Shown here: piece after piece, positions 33,160 through 45,074 of the stretch | Position numbering within the stretch: the stretch's first letter is position 1 | Layout: every line of letters begins with the position of its first letter | Source: Ascaphus truei | Lineage: Eukaryota; Chordata; Amphibia; Anura; Ascaphidae | Assembly: GCA_036426205.1 (NCBI GenBank) | Contig: WSYH01001917.1 | Span: 37,912-101,911 of the forward strand | Direction: 5' to 3' | DNA: 64,000 bases | The notes under the pieces: generated by a model | The model's database searches: none | Seen by the model: only the letters and a program-made list of their open reading frames with translations | Told to the model about the DNA's origin: nothing | Position numbers and translations under genes: made by a program

Positions 33160-34042
33160 GAATAACATCTGAGAAAAACGGCCGGTTGCGATTTATCCTC
33201 ATAATACTATACTAATTACTAAACTTTGTAGTTCATCCAGTTTGGGATATATTGAAGTGCTCCAAGCTGATCCAAACATGTTCCCCAAAAAACAAAAAGG
33301 GAAGAAAATAGGGGGGGTGGACATAAGGGCCATAGTCGCCCATAGGTTAATATAACATAATAGATAGTAATAAACATCCTAATAAGATATGGTTAAAGGA
33401 TGAAACTTCATTCTTTTAATATTAGAATAAAATGTAATCAGAAAGTAATACAAATTATTTATTAAGAAAAACAATAGTAATTGTTAATTAAAAAAGTTAT
33501 AATACCATAAAAAAGCAAAGCAAATAGGTTTCTGCGCTTGAGCTGTCAATCCTTTAAATGGTATAATCCGCTTGCAGCGAACACGTAAGGGGTCACTCTT
33601 CACAAAGCCCCTATAGAGGGAAAGAACCCCCAACAAAGGGGGAGTCTCCCAATGGAAAAAAAAAAAGTTACGAGAAGCTCACCGCAGGATTACAATTGAT
33701 GCTTTAATACAAAGAATATAGCCCAATGAAGGGACTAAAAACCAGACATAGACTACAAATAAAACAAAAAATACATGAATACGGTCTTCACAAAAGACCA
33801 CACCAGAAAACAAGTGATATCAAAAATAATAAAAACAAATAACAATTCCACAAACCTAGAAGGGACCACGTGAGTGGTAATACCCCCAAACAAGTTCACT
33901 AAGAACACGAGATGTGGGTAGTTAACACAACCAGAATAGCAAGAAAGCGCAAGTGAAAGCCTCAAAACACCCTGGTAGTGTAAGTACGCCGAGGGGAAGG
34001 AAAACTAACCATGAGAGAAAGAGGGCAGCAAGCGTGACCACG
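33160..34042. other. AT-rich non-coding stretch
   Basis: The region right of the Gypsy-2 target duplication. No gene or clear repeat is identified; it would be the continuation of the DNA into which Gypsy-2 inserted. Confidence 0.4.
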
Positions 34043-34219
34043 TAAATGGTCCGGACCGGACAAGGGGTCTAATGCAGTCCTTGCAAGAGAGAAATAAAAG
34101 TCACAACGCGTTTCGTCTAATAAGACTTCTTCAAGGTGTCTTATTAGACGAAAAGCGTTGGGACTTTTATTTCTCTCTTGGGACTGCATTAGACCCCTTG
34201 TCCGGTCCGGACCATTTAC
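34043..34219. repeat. Inverted repeat, about 85-bp arms
   Basis: The left arm TAAATGGTCCGGACCGGACA through CGTCTAATAAGAC is mirrored by GTCTTATTAGACG through TGTCCGGTCCGGACCATTTA. The tip holds a hammerhead-like motif on the minus strand (34102-34138). Confidence 0.85.
34102..34138 (-). ncRNA. Hammerhead-ribozyme-like motif at a hairpin tip
   Basis: Minus strand: stem I CAC (34138-34136) with GTG (34104-34102); C then TTGAAGA (34135-34128; a U is inserted or C3 displaced); one extra A; stem II GTCT (34126-34123) with AGAC (34118-34115) and loop TATT; GAAAC (34114-34110) intact; GCGTT. Architecture is clear, activity doubtful. Confidence 0.55.
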
Positions 34220-34879
34220 AGCTCCACTTGGAGTGCTAAGGAGCTCTGTACCCTCTCCATGTGGTATCCCCTGGTGTATGGCCATCACTAGGGTGTATTG
34301 AGAGTGGGGAATCAGTTGTTTTAGTGCAGCTTTTTTGGCAATCTGGGTGCAGCTTTGCATTTGCTTTCATCTCATAAAGATTTATTTCCTTTTTCCTGCG
34401 TCCTTTTTGTTTTTTTACTGGAGGTATCCTGTGACTCCAGAACAACACTTTGAAGTTGGTTACTTTAACAACCAAAAGCAAATGAGTATAACACAAAATG
34501 TGAGTGTATATTTTGTTTAGTATTCATCTAATATTTATATATACAGTATCACACTATTTGTGTTTCATTTGTTCTTTTGAGAATATCCTGATACCGGTGA
34601 GCCTGTACGACATTGCGAGTCCTGCTGCTGGAAACAGTGGACATCATCGGAGGTGTCCTGATAACGGAGAGCCTGCAACATCAGTGTGGTTAAACATAGT
34701 AACCGAAATGTCCGTTTGAGTTTACTAAATGTGAGTGCAATACTTTCTTTGTTCACATTGCTGTATACAATATCACACTATTGTGTTTTTTCTTCTCTCT
34801 ACATATTTCCAATCTTGATGAGACTGTGCGCATTGGAATCTTTTCCTTCTACTATTCAAGTGGTTTAGAACTAACCCAC
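34220..34879. other. PLE-associated non-coding repeats
   Basis: It contains repeated phrases such as CCTGATA-ACGGAGAGCCTG (near 34585 and 34655) and TATCACACTATT-TGTG (near 34550 and 34770), resembling duplicated pieces of a PLE 5' or 3' region. No coding sequence. Confidence 0.4.
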
Positions 34880-36173
34880 TTGCTATCCGGTGCGGCACCC
34901 ATCAAGGAAATGATATATATTGTCAACATTGGAACTATAAGTATCCTTTTTAGCTCACAGTATTTTCTGCACTTGCTTTCCCCCTATCTTATAATGATTA
35001 ATTCTGGCCTGTTTAGCTGCCAGTTTCTGCAGGTCATTCTGAATCAAGAGCTCGAATACATCAATATAGTTCCCCTTGCTGCATTTGGGATAGAAAGTGG
35101 ATCTATTCTTCAAGTTTGTGTGAATATAATCTTGTGTTTGGGCCTCTATTTCAGATATTGGATTAGTATTTGTATTCCCCCAATTCCTTACTTCAGCTTC
35201 TCTATTCAGAAAAAATCTTTTTATTGTTAACTTCCTTATGAACTTCTGTGCATCTATAAATAGATCGAAGTTGCTCGCGTGGCTCTTTGGTGCAAATGTT
35301 TAACCTCTCCCTATTGCTTTATATGGATTGTCTGTCAGTATTTTGGCGCTCAGGTTAAATACATTTGATTTCTTTACCTTGTTGGTTTCTTCTCTGGGTT
35401 TTGATTTTCTCCCTCTCCCCCTTTTTCCTCAATTCGTACTCTTTTTTTTGTTGATTGCTGCTGTTTCTATTTCTCTTAGGGGAAAGAATTGTTTGCATAT
35501 CTCCCTGATTGTTGGGGATCTCTCTTGTTCTAAAAAATATCCTGTGTCGGGTGTTTCACACATCTCTAAGGGCGTTTTTTTCTCTCATCTCTCTCCTCTC
35601 ATCTCTTTTTGGTGAATGTCTATCATCTCTTCTGTTACCTCTTTCTTTATGATAATTCTGTCTCTTATTATCGTAGTTCTGTTTATGTGGTGATTTTTTT
35701 ATTGGAGTGAATTCTTCTTCTTTGAGGTGTTTCCTGTCTGTCCTTCACATAGGGCGGGTGGTTACTCCATCTTGGTTTAATTAATTGTGTTCTCTCTTCG
35801 TTATTACTCGGTTGGGTTCTCTTAACCGTTCTCCTTTCATTAGGAATCTTTTTATGTATTCCTTCTATGTAGTCTTCCTCATCCCTTTTGAATTTTTTTA
35901 AGTTTTAGTGTTACAATGTTTTTTTTCGAGTACATCAATTATCCTCTTGAGCTCTTTATCCCTTTCCTTAAAAGCCACTGTTTGATCTAATGGGCCCAAT
36001 CTATCTTTAATTGCATTATTTTTCACATCTTGCTCTTCGAGATTTTTATTCTGTTGCCTAATAATGAGTTTTTTTAATTCCTCTGACCCTCTATCTAGGA
36101 TGCTGTTCCATTCTTTCAGGAAACCCTCATCTTCAAGATCGAACAAGGGTGATTTTTCTTCTATGACACACAA
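34880..36173 (-). pseudogene. PLE-4 fragment: ORF1-like and polyprotein N-terminus
   Basis: Frame 35898-36173 encodes FLKEWNSILDRGSEELKKL and a Lys/Glu coiled coil, matching PLE-2 ORF1 (FEQDWVKILDTCSKQLMDL) in spacing and character. Downstream (35230-35900) the minus strand is rich in Arg, Lys, Asn and Pro codons like the ORF1 basic tail, with several stops. At about 34900-35200 the minus strand shows GNYIDVFELLIQNDLQKL, which resembles the PLE polyprotein segment before the RT. RT motifs are absent, so only the 5' end of an element is present. The family assignment rests on similarity to PLE-2 seen by eye. Confidence 0.5.
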
Positions 36174-37102
36174 ATAATCACATAGGATTATACAAAGCCC
36201 CCTATAATTGCACTCTAGGTAGGTGACAAAACATAGTATGTTGTCAACTCATAGAAGGCCACTGAATTACCTATTCCGTGAATAGGGTAAACCTCAAAAG
36301 GTCCCACTCAAATAAAAATAACAAATACTTTAATAGAATGCTATAAAAACAATGAAACACCTTAAAAATGCACAACAGTGCATAGATAAAATCCCCAAAT
36401 GTGTGGTGTCACGGTACAGAAATATGAACAGATAATGTTCAAAACATACAGCTATAACTGAATCCAAAGCTATGTATAGGCTGCAAAGTCCCACACACTC
36501 ATGTGTGGTACAAAACCAAAATACCACAGTGAATATGGGACACCGCAGGGTAGGGCGTGACTCCAATCACAAGCCGCTTGTGTGTCAACGTAATGACGTC
36601 ACGTGTTCCCCGACGTACGTTTTGCGCGTCACAGCGTGCTTTCTCAATGCTAATTGTATTGATGTTGGTTAGTTTCTAATTGATTTTCAGGATGGCATTG
36701 GTGGTTAGGGGACATTGTTCATAGTGTATTTTATTGTTACATATATTTTGCATAGTGTTATATGATGCACAGATTAATTGCATCATGTACACACTATGCA
36801 ATTGTGTGACATTTCATATACATTTGTGGAGCTGCTGATTTGTTGGCTTATATTTGCAATAGATGCTTGATTTATTGTACAATGTGGTGATTTTAAGATT
36901 AAAAATTCATGTTTTGATTTATATCTGGATAATAGTTATTTGGCACATTATTGTGCTGTAGCTGTTGGGGGGGGTGTATTGGCCCCAAGGGTATGTGGGT
37001 AGGCCTCCCTTGTGGGTAGTGGGTGAGGGTGGTTAGGCCTCACAGGGTGGGGGGTTAGAGTGGGAGGGTATGTAGGCTTCCTGAGTGGTGGGTGAGGGTG
37101 GG

Positions 37103-37155
37103 TTAACCCCTTAATGACTGTAGCGGTAATAACCGCTATGGTGATTAAGGGGTTA
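37103..37155. repeat. CCCCTTAA hairpin
   Basis: TTAACCCCTTAATGAC-TGTAGCGGT pairs with ACCGCTATGGTGATTAAGGGGTTA as a near-perfect 22-bp stem with almost no loop. The same hairpin recurs at 51408-51460 and 58349-58403; a related one lies at 50331-50387. Confidence 0.85.
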
Positions 37156-37439
37156 GGGGACATTACATTGGCTATTGTAATTGTTGTGCATGTTTTGCAG
37201 CACCGTAGGGGCATGGGCAGAATGAAGATGAGGATGAAGACGGCCTTGATCGTGGGTGCCTGTAAAATGTAAGTGTTAAATGTTTTTATTGTATTTATTG
37301 TAATTTATATGTATTTAAAATGGCCAAATGCATTATTATCCATATTTGGATAATAGTAATTTTGGCCATTACTGTATAGTATGTGTTAGGGGGTGTATTT
37401 AGTTAGAATGGTTGTTTTTTATTTTTGGAGGTGCAACAT

Positions 37440-37605
37440 TGGTACCGCAGGCCCGCGGTACCCGGGACTCCCGCGGGGACCCCGGGACGGCCGCAGGGAC
37501 CCCCGGACTCCTGAGGGGACCCCGGCTTGGTGAACCGGGGACCCCCGCATGACCCCCGGGCTCCGTCGGGACCCCCGCGGGGTCAGCCGGGGACACCCGC
37601 CGGCC
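37440..37605. repeat. GC-rich GGGGACCCCCG minisatellite
   Basis: A degenerate array of GGGACCCC and CCCGGGAC-like units, very GC-rich against AT-rich surroundings. ORFs across it are repeat artefacts. Confidence 0.7.
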
Positions 37606-37940
37606 TGCTGTATGGGTTTTGCGCATGCAAAAAAAAAACCAGAATTTTATGTAAGTCTAGATTTCTTTGCGTCTACTCTGACCTGACGTGTTCTAATCAA
37701 CGCAACTTTCGCGTTTGCTATGGTTGCGTTGCTTAGTGCATCCCGCTTAAGGGCAGAATTTCACGCAAACAGGGCTGCGATCGAGCAAAGTTGGACTTAG
37801 AAAAAATCCCTGAAAAAAGTCATTTTTAGAGCGCAAAGTGCCTGTTTGCGTTGCCTAGTGCATCGGTTGAGCCAAAAAGCAAGATCAAAGAGCACTTTGC
37901 GGTCTAAAAGTGACTTAACGGAGCTTAGTGCATAGTCCCC

Positions 37941-38708
37941 TGTAATGTACGTGCTTGCCACAAACTGGTACCGGACCGCGGGGCTGAGGTGGGGATATAT
38001 AAACACCGACCTTAAGCCACGGAGTCAGGTTCGGAGTGCGGATTCCATAATCAGACATAGCCAGGTCAGGATTGGAGAAGGTAGGGTTAACGTTATCCAG
38101 GCAGGGGTCAAGGCAGGCGGCACAGGAGCGGTGGTCGAGGAAACAAGCCAAGGTCATCAACAGGAAATCTTGGGTGAAGGTATTTCAGCACAGGAGGCTA
38201 GAACCTTGAGCGAAGCCACTGCAGCGGAGATGCTTCAGCGAAGGTGCTACAGTGTATCAGGAAAAGGCCAGGAGTACACTCCACTTGGAGGAAGCAGGAA
38301 CCAGAGGTTCAGACACGCCACAGGAAACGCTGGGGAAACCAGCATAGCCGCTACAGCGCGGCGAAGGCGAAGTCTGCCAGGAAACAAGGAAAGCAGCGCC
38401 GGGGCTGCTATGCAAGAAGGCCTTGGGATGCCGGGGACTGGAAGCAGGATACAAGGCACAAGGAGCCCAGCAGGCCAAACACGGAGTCTGTGACGAGCAC
38501 AGTTACTTGCAACTTGATTGCAAAGTCTATGTCCAGCAACTTCCTGAGGGCGGGGCAGGCACTAAATAGCACAGGAGGCCAATCAGGCCAGAGCTGCACA
38601 GGAAGCAGCAGGAGGCAGGTGATTGCAGAATCAGGGAATAGATTGTCTGGAACCTGCAAAGCTCCGGATGGATGGGATCCAGCCAAAGCCAGGAGTGGAT
38701 TCCTGACA
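37941..38708 (-). repeat. Gypsy-type LTR (solo or truncated)
   Basis: It runs from TGTAATGTACGTGC (37941) to GATTCCTGACA (38708), i.e. TG...CA, about 768 bp. On the minus strand it is preceded by the purine-rich CTATGGGGG, as expected for the start of a 3' LTR. The body is rich in AGGAAACAAG and CAGGCGG phrases, like the LTR piece at 10815. No Gypsy coding sequence follows. ORFs on either strand within it are not credible. Confidence 0.6.
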
Positions 38709-38814
38709 CCCCCATAGTGTCTCTAGCCACTTCAAGACTAAACACAAGCAGAGCCCCGAGGGGCTAGTGTGCAAAGGCATAGATTGCCCCAAGTACAGCT
38801 GGAGGGGGGGGGGT

Positions 38815-38976
38815 GATAGGATAAATAACATTTTGAGATGCGAAAGCTACTGGATCTACACCCTCCGCACGCTAGCTCCGGCGGGGCTCAATATAAATTT
38901 TGATCTGGCTTCTTTTCTTAAAGACGTCCAGTTTCATAATCAAGGTCTGCCTCTCTTAGGTTGCCATCCACTTTAA
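38815..38976 (+). pseudogene. PLE-3 C-terminal scrap
   Basis: The frame contains RCESYWIYTLRTLAPAGLN followed by NFDLASFL. This is the conserved tail after the GIY-YIG endonuclease in PLEs; compare EIYWIYTLSTLHPLGIN in PLE-2. The rest of the element is missing upstream, so it is 5'-truncated. A hammerhead-like motif follows 870 bp downstream on the same strand. Confidence 0.7.
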
Positions 38977-41900
38977 TATTTTTAATCATTATCATATGGT
39001 GTTACATTATACACCGAGTAATCATCCATTATATTTTGCCATCCACAAGGGGTCACTCCTAGACTGCAGTCACTGTTTAGCAATGTGAGTGAGGGCAATA
39101 TTGTTGAATAGCATAAGGCCAGGTCCCCACTGGCTACTGCAGCACCCGCTGTTGGGGATGTTGCAGGGACAATAGCCCCTGCACAATGGGACCAGGCCCG
39201 CTGCGAGGGGGGGCGCTGCGCTCTGCCGACAGTGACTCCTGCTCGCAAGAGAATTGTGATCAGGAGTCGCAACGGAGCGCTAAGCCATGCCCCTCGGCGG
39301 TTCAGCCAATGAGGGCGAACCTGCCGGGTGAAGTCACGGCCGCGCCCCCGTCCCTCCCCCGTCACGCCCCCCATGTCTTTTGGTCTGCAGCTCCCTGCAG
39401 ACAGTGGAATCGGCTGCACGCGCCGCCAGTCTCGCGGGCACGCATACAGCGGAGGTACTGGGGCCTCAGCCTAAGCCTGTGGGTATCACCTGCCAGGTTT
39501 ATCTTCGTTGAAAGGATTGTCAAGATAGAATTTTTCATTGTTCAACTATATGAGCCAGTGCTATTGATACTTCATGCTTTGGCACATATGTTAATCTTGT
39601 ATTTGCTTATAATGGAAAGTTCAGCCAGAATCATCCATTGTTTTATTGTTTAATTGTATGAGTCTGTGCTGTTGATTTATTACGCTTTGGCACACATGTC
39701 AATTTCGTAGGTAAGACAAACATTATGGTTCTGTTATTAATATGTTGTAATTTGTGTGCAATGTAGCGCCTCCCAGATGAGTGTAGGGCTTTTTAGGGTT
39801 TATTGCTAGGCATATATATAGTCACACTTTGTACTAGCTCCACACCCCTGAAGAAGTGACATCACTGTAACGAAATGCGTAGGGCGGAGCTAAGTCTGCG
39901 TGCGACTGGTTGGCCTGCAGCTGGGAGGAGGACAAGACGACAGGAGATCGACGCGCGAGTGATGACTTCGCGGCTGGACTCTGCATGTGGAGTCGCGACC
40001 ACAGACCCGGAAGGGTTAGCAGTTCCATCCCCGCTCGTCAACACGAGGGTTTCTTCCCACATTCCTGTCTCCCCTACCCTCCGATCCGTGCTGCGGACGG
40101 CACTTAGTAGCACACACAGCCATTACCCTTAGATGTGAGTACATTACTTAGGGTTTTTAATTGTGTTTTTTAAGAAATTGTATTGTTGGTACCGCACATG
40201 GTTTCCCATTACTGTTCACCACGAGGTCATAGCGCATTGGCTGTCATTGGTGGACTACCTCCCAGAGGAAGTGGTGGCAAGAGATATTCCATGGATTACT
40301 GGCATCCCTCAGCTTGGATTGTCTGCAACCAGATGTAAAGATACCATTCAGGGATCACTGACTTCTTTTATTTTGTAAGTAGTTGGCATCTGGTGAGGGT
40401 TCTCTCTGCTATACAGTTGTGCACAATTGTGTGTTCTTGTCTGTCCCTTTTTTCTCCTGAGATCGGCAGAGGTGTATGAAGTGGAGAGACAGCCACCACA
40501 CGAGGAGGGACCATCCTGTGAAAAGATACCTTTCAACGCATGCTGACTGCCTCTATACTGTAAGTAGCCAGCAGCGGGAGAGGGTGCTCCAAGACCAATT
40601 ATTGTGCTGCGCAATGGTGTGTGTTTTTTCCCCTTCTTAATCTAGTTTGGATCGGTATGGAGGATTGAACATTACCTCACCTGTGATTCCAAGGGGTCAC
40701 CATCCCCCCCACACCTGTGATTCCAAGGAGTCACAATCCCCCCCTCCCCCCCACATCGTTCCCACAGGACTGTTTTTCATTTGGGGCTGATTATATATAT
40801 GGACCTGCGCCCAGCACTGTATGCTCTTTTATCACTATTCATTGTATAGATCCTATTAGAAGGATTTTTTCTGTCCTTAGGCTGCCATCGTTCCATCTCT
40901 GATATTTGTATGAGGGAGAGATTCACTGTGATTATCTAGTCATTTTTGGTTCTAGATGTCAATTTAAATAGGAATTGTTAGCACTGGTGTTATAGCACAT
41001 TTGCTTCTCAGCCTCACTATAGATATAGTTTAGTCACAATTTTGTTTTAATAGTCAAGCGCTCATCTGTGTGTATATTTCACTTAGTTCATCAGAAGAAG
41101 ACCAAAGATGCAAAGTTATGTGGGAAAGATCATGTGACCATGCAGTCACTAGATATAATTTGTGCACTGCTAGAGAGAGGGCAGGGCTCAAAAAGTGGTG
41201 TGCCAGAGCTGGTTTGAAAAGAGGAAGGGGATGGGACTTTGTAAATGGTTGCTACAGAAACAAAAAATGTTTGTTACATTATAATACATTAAAAATTTAA
41301 TTCAGAGTTGTTGTGTTTTTTTAAATGTTTCAAGTATTTTCTCATAATACAAAACTGATTTATTTTTAAAAACACACATGTTGGATCTTGCTTGGTCTGC
41401 AGATTTAATATAGCATATTTTAATGAATAAAAGCATGCATCAAGTGTGAGACTAAATGAGCTCACTGTAATCAAGTAAATAGAGTTTATTTATAATCCAT
41501 ATATAACTAAAGGTTCAACTGAAGGCAGGATTAACAAAATATATTCTTTGAAAAACCTATTCATAGAGTGCCTATGAATTATTATTATTATTTTTTGCAG
41601 TCTTCCATAAGACATCTTCCAGCTCGTAAGACCCCTTAAAGTCTACTCAAGTGAATGGGTTGTAATTATGGTGAATGGACTATGAGGTGTCTTATAGCAA
41701 ATAACTGCATAGTAAATATGTCACCTTAAACAAACCACTATAATTTGCTCAAGGAAGAACTTCCCTAATAAAATTCGAAATTCTTTTATGCAAACACTAG
41801 TGCCAGATTTTTGTTTAAAGTTTTTCTTAACTCCAGATATCTTTCATCAACACTTGCATATCTGTAACATGAGGGGAAAGCAAGAGATATTGACTATCCA

Positions 41901-44051
41901 CTGGTAATGGGCTAAGCAAAAGGAAAGTCTTTGTTTCTTCCTAAAAAACTGTTTTCCTTATCCTTGGCTTCACTTATAACTTTCGTTTATTTTAAAATCA
42001 GGTCTGATACAGTACGACAGGAAACCGCATGAAATGACACACTGCACAGAGTGCTAATCTTATCATTTGTGTTTATCTCTCAGACTAATGAATACGAGAC
42101 TGAAATAAGAAACTTGCATTGCTAAAGCAAATTTCTCTGTTCAAATGTTTGTAGAATATGTAAGAATTGTATACAATAATTTAAATAGTCCTGGGAAAGA
42201 GGGAAGCACTATGAAATAAATATAGGTCAGGGCCCAATAAGGCTCATCTGGGTACATTAAAATATGTTTGGCACTGTGTGACAGGGTGTATTCCCTGGCT
42301 GATAGCTATGCTAGAAAAACCAATGTGTAGCTGCTGAGTCCAATGGAGAGCTAGTTAAATCTCAGCCTGAGAGCAGCTTGGGATAATTAGCTTGGACTCA
42401 GCTGCTGAGTCAGGAGGGTTTAAAAGCCCAGATAACACTCTAGTTACTGTAATCCTGGCTCCTGTCTGAACCAGGGAACCACATGCTGGAACCCAGGAGG
42501 GAGAGAAGCCTTCCACAAGGTCTGTTAGGCTATGGCCCCAGTATTTACTGTTTCACGTGTGCCTGGCGACCTGGCGGCGCATGCACAGATTAAAGCTGCG
42601 ATCGGTGGTCTGTGGAGGAGCTATGGGATGTGTGGGGGATGGGGGCCACGGCCATGATGGGGCATATTTTCCCTTCCATTGGCTGCCCGTTGACCACATG
42701 ATTGCGTCGCGGGACGACGACATACTTGTCTTCCCTGCCAGCGTACGCGTCACAGCGCTTTGCGCGCCCACACACACACATCCACTGGGGCCTGCCCAAT
42801 AGAGGGCTGTGCTGTGGTGTGTGGCGAGCATGCCTTAGCGCGCGCCCCAACGGCCACTGGGGACCTGACCATACATTGGAATACTTGCTCTTGCTCTGTT
42901 TTTCTCTCCTGGACTTGAACCGTCCTTTTTGGGATAAAAGAAAATCCCTGCTCAGGACTTATTTTTTTCATTTGTTTGTATATGCGGAAGTTAAACCTCT
43001 GTTATTTTGTGCATTTCTGTGGCAGAATAAAACGCTTACTCAGATAACCCATGTGTCTTCACTGTCCTACTGCAACACACTGGTATTTTGGTATTCACCC
43101 ATTCCCTAACTATGCTGCTAACCCTCCCAACCGGCATGATCTGTTTTAAAAATGAACTTTGTGATGCCATTTTAAAAAGATTATCAGATTTATTTTTATT
43201 CAGATGTTTTCAATTGTATTTGAATTAATAATTAAAATAGCCCAAATCCTGAAATGTTCAAGCGCTAACTCCTGCTGTTTATTCTCACCTTCTCCACTCC
43301 ACTAGGCAGCACAGAGCTACTGTATTCACCATATTGAAAAACTAATTGGAAAGCCTAGACTAGTGGAAACCCAACATAAAAATTATAACATGTACAATTA
43401 CTATATTATTAACTCCTAAGTTCCCATAGCGTTCAATAAAGCATGCATCATGCAAGTCTTCATGTTTGTTATGGGATCAGATGGTTTAAGTCCATATAAA
43501 GAAAGCTACCCTAGTAAAAGTGAAACATTATCATGTCCATATGGCCTATTTCCACTTTCTTTGAAGCAATCCAGGGTCATTCACAGGTTATCAGGCAAGA
43601 TAACTAGAGGGGTTAGACAAGGCAATGTCCAGAACAGATGTGTGCATCCATGTAGAAGACTAATTAATTGAAGAATTATCGAGTATTTCTTTAAAAAAAA
43701 CAACAACACTTTTCATCTTTTATACATACTAAAACACAAAAAAACAAAACAATGTTGTATTCAATTTTACAGCAAAAGGGTTTACATGCTCATACTGTAT
43801 TTTACTTCAGTGAAATGTGTTTTTCACCTGTATTTTCCCTTTGAATCTTGCTGGCAAACTACACATCTAACTGAAATACCAAGTGATAACAGACATCTAA
43901 CAGCTCAAGGAGATGCTAGTAGCACAGAGCAATACAAAGGAGATTATAGGTGGCACACCACTGTTTTAAAGAAAAAAAATTCAAGGAAATTACATTTGGT
44001 GCTCACCTTCCGTTGATCCTGGCGTCCCAAAGCTGGATCCAAAGTAATAGC
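38977..44051. other. PLE-3 tail, then non-coding DNA
   Basis: 38980-41050 is probably PLE tail and pseudo-LTR, including the hammerhead-like motif at 39845-39884. From about 41050 to 44040 I see no gene. 42277-43077 may be a solo LTR: it starts TGTGACAGGG, has CAGAATAAAACGC near 43023 and ends CTACTGCAACA, but no target duplication was found. Confidence 0.4.
39845..39884 (+). ncRNA. Hammerhead-ribozyme-like motif in PLE-3 tail
   Basis: Stem I CCC (39845-39847) with GGG (39882-39884); core CTGAAGA (39848-39854) fits CUGANGA; one extra A at 39855; stem II GTGAC (39856-39860) with GTAAC (39867-39871), one G-A mismatch; GAAA at 39872-39875; TGCGTA with A at the cleavage position 39881. All conserved core bases are present apart from the extra A. 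Confidence 0.6.
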
Positions 44052-44132
44052 AAGATAGGAGAAAGGAAGAGGCACACAAATGGTAGTGGAATCAAATGAT
44101 TTCAAATGTATTGATGCATCAGAGCTAAGAAT

Positions 44133-44169
44133 AGTAACGTTTCAGGACAAGCAGTCACTTCCTCAGACC
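44133..44169 (-). ncRNA. Hammerhead-like motif, left arm
   Basis: Minus strand: GGT (44169-44167) can pair with ACT (44135-44133); core CTGAGGA (44166-44160); a weak stem II (AGTGAC with GTCCT); GAAAC (44143-44139). The core fits CUGANGA and GAAA, but stem II is poor. Confidence 0.45.
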
Positions 44170-44181
44170 AAACACCTGTTC

Positions 44182-44218
44182 GGTCTGAGGAAGGGACTGC
44201 TTGTCCTGAAACATTACT
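44182..44218 (+). ncRNA. Hammerhead-like motif, right arm
   Basis: GGT (44182-44184) with ACT (44216-44218); core CTGAGGA (44185-44191); stem II AGG(G)AC (44192-44197) with GTCCT (44203-44207), one bulged G; GAAAC (44208-44212). It is better paired than its left-arm twin. Confidence 0.5.
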
Positions 44219-44299
44219 ATTGTTAGCTCTGATGCATCAATACATTTGAAATCATTTGATTCCACTACCATTTGTGTGCCTCTTCCTTTCTCCTATCTT

Positions 44300-45074
44300 A
44301 GTTGCACAGAGCTAATATATATCCTCCACCTGCCCGAGCCCTATGAAGACTTACCTATTGACTTACCTCTTGGGAGGAACCCGGGGCTGTAGGTGTTGTA
44401 GGAGCGCTCTCATGCTTCAGTGTTTGTCGATGTTGGCTTACTTCTTTACCGTGTAACCGTGATGCAGCGCCACAGCATCCGTTGCATATCTCTGATATGG
44501 TAAATCGAATAGAAGAAAATATAAAAAAGAATGTAGAATCGTAATCCCAGAAATATTTAGAAACTCGCCATATACAGAAAAATCTAAACGTTCACTTTAA
44601 TGAATAATATTAAAATACAAAAAAAACTAAAAAATACAGATAAAGAATCCTCCCGCGTTTTTTTACCAGGTGAATCTTTTTCAAGAAGTAACAACATTTG
44701 GAGAAGGGTTGCTTAATATACCTTCTCCCCAAACATGACACCATGAAAATAAAAAAACAGCTGAAAATAATCGTTATATATTAATTAACAAGTGATATAA
44801 CTCGTCACTAGCACATATTAACCATGTTAACATACTCTCTTGCTTCGAAAGAATTCTAAAAAGTGTATTAAGTACTTAATTCCACTTGAATCTATGATCA
44901 CTGTCATATTCATAATTTGTGTAGTGGTCACTATTGTGAAACGTGCATCTGTGATTAGCCAGGATATGTAGTATTAGGAAAACCTGCCCTGCATAGGAGC
45001 TTGTTCTGATTGCAGCATTGCAAGTATTCATAAGGTTTGAGACACTGGAAAAAATTAAACTCCCAGAGGTATTG
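44300..45074. other. Non-coding stretch
   Basis: No gene is seen. CCCGCGTTTTTTTACCAGGTG near 44653 faintly resembles a decayed hammerhead region on the minus strand. Confidence 0.35.

Larger units (their letters stand above)
36174..37940. other. Non-coding repeats left of an LTR
   Basis: It contains the CCCCTTAA hairpin (37103-37155), a GC-rich minisatellite (37440-37605), and at 37640-37940 a sequence with recurring GTTGCGTTGC and TTAGTGCAT phrases, probably a MITE. A TATCTGGATAATAG-TATT motif near 36923 recurs near 37348, 50550 and 57500, marking a shared repeat family. No gene. Confidence 0.5.
44052..44299. repeat. Near-perfect inverted repeat with hammerhead-like motif in both arms
   Basis: The left arm (44052-44169) and right arm (44181-44299) are reverse complements with few mismatches, separated by about 11 nt. 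Near the tip each arm carries CTGAGGA...GAAAC in divergent orientation: minus 44169-44133, plus 44182-44218. Confidence 0.8.

Noticed and set aside
36598..36650. Possible hammerhead on the minus strand (TTGAGAA ... AAAAC) upstream of PLE-4
   Set aside because: C3, G8 and G12 are all changed and no stem I could be found; only a weak stem II remains.
37945..38717. 182-aa and 157-aa plus-strand ORFs
   Set aside because: They lie inside an LTR, overlap each other in different frames and match no recognisable family.
42277..43077. Solo LTR (TGTGACAGGG ... TGCAACA with AATAAAA)
   Set aside because: Plausible composition, but no target-site duplication or second copy was found, so only mentioned in the stretch note.
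44650..44700. Possible hammerhead relic around CGCGTTTTTTTACC
   Set aside because: Core strands are too altered and only a 3-bp stem can be drawn.
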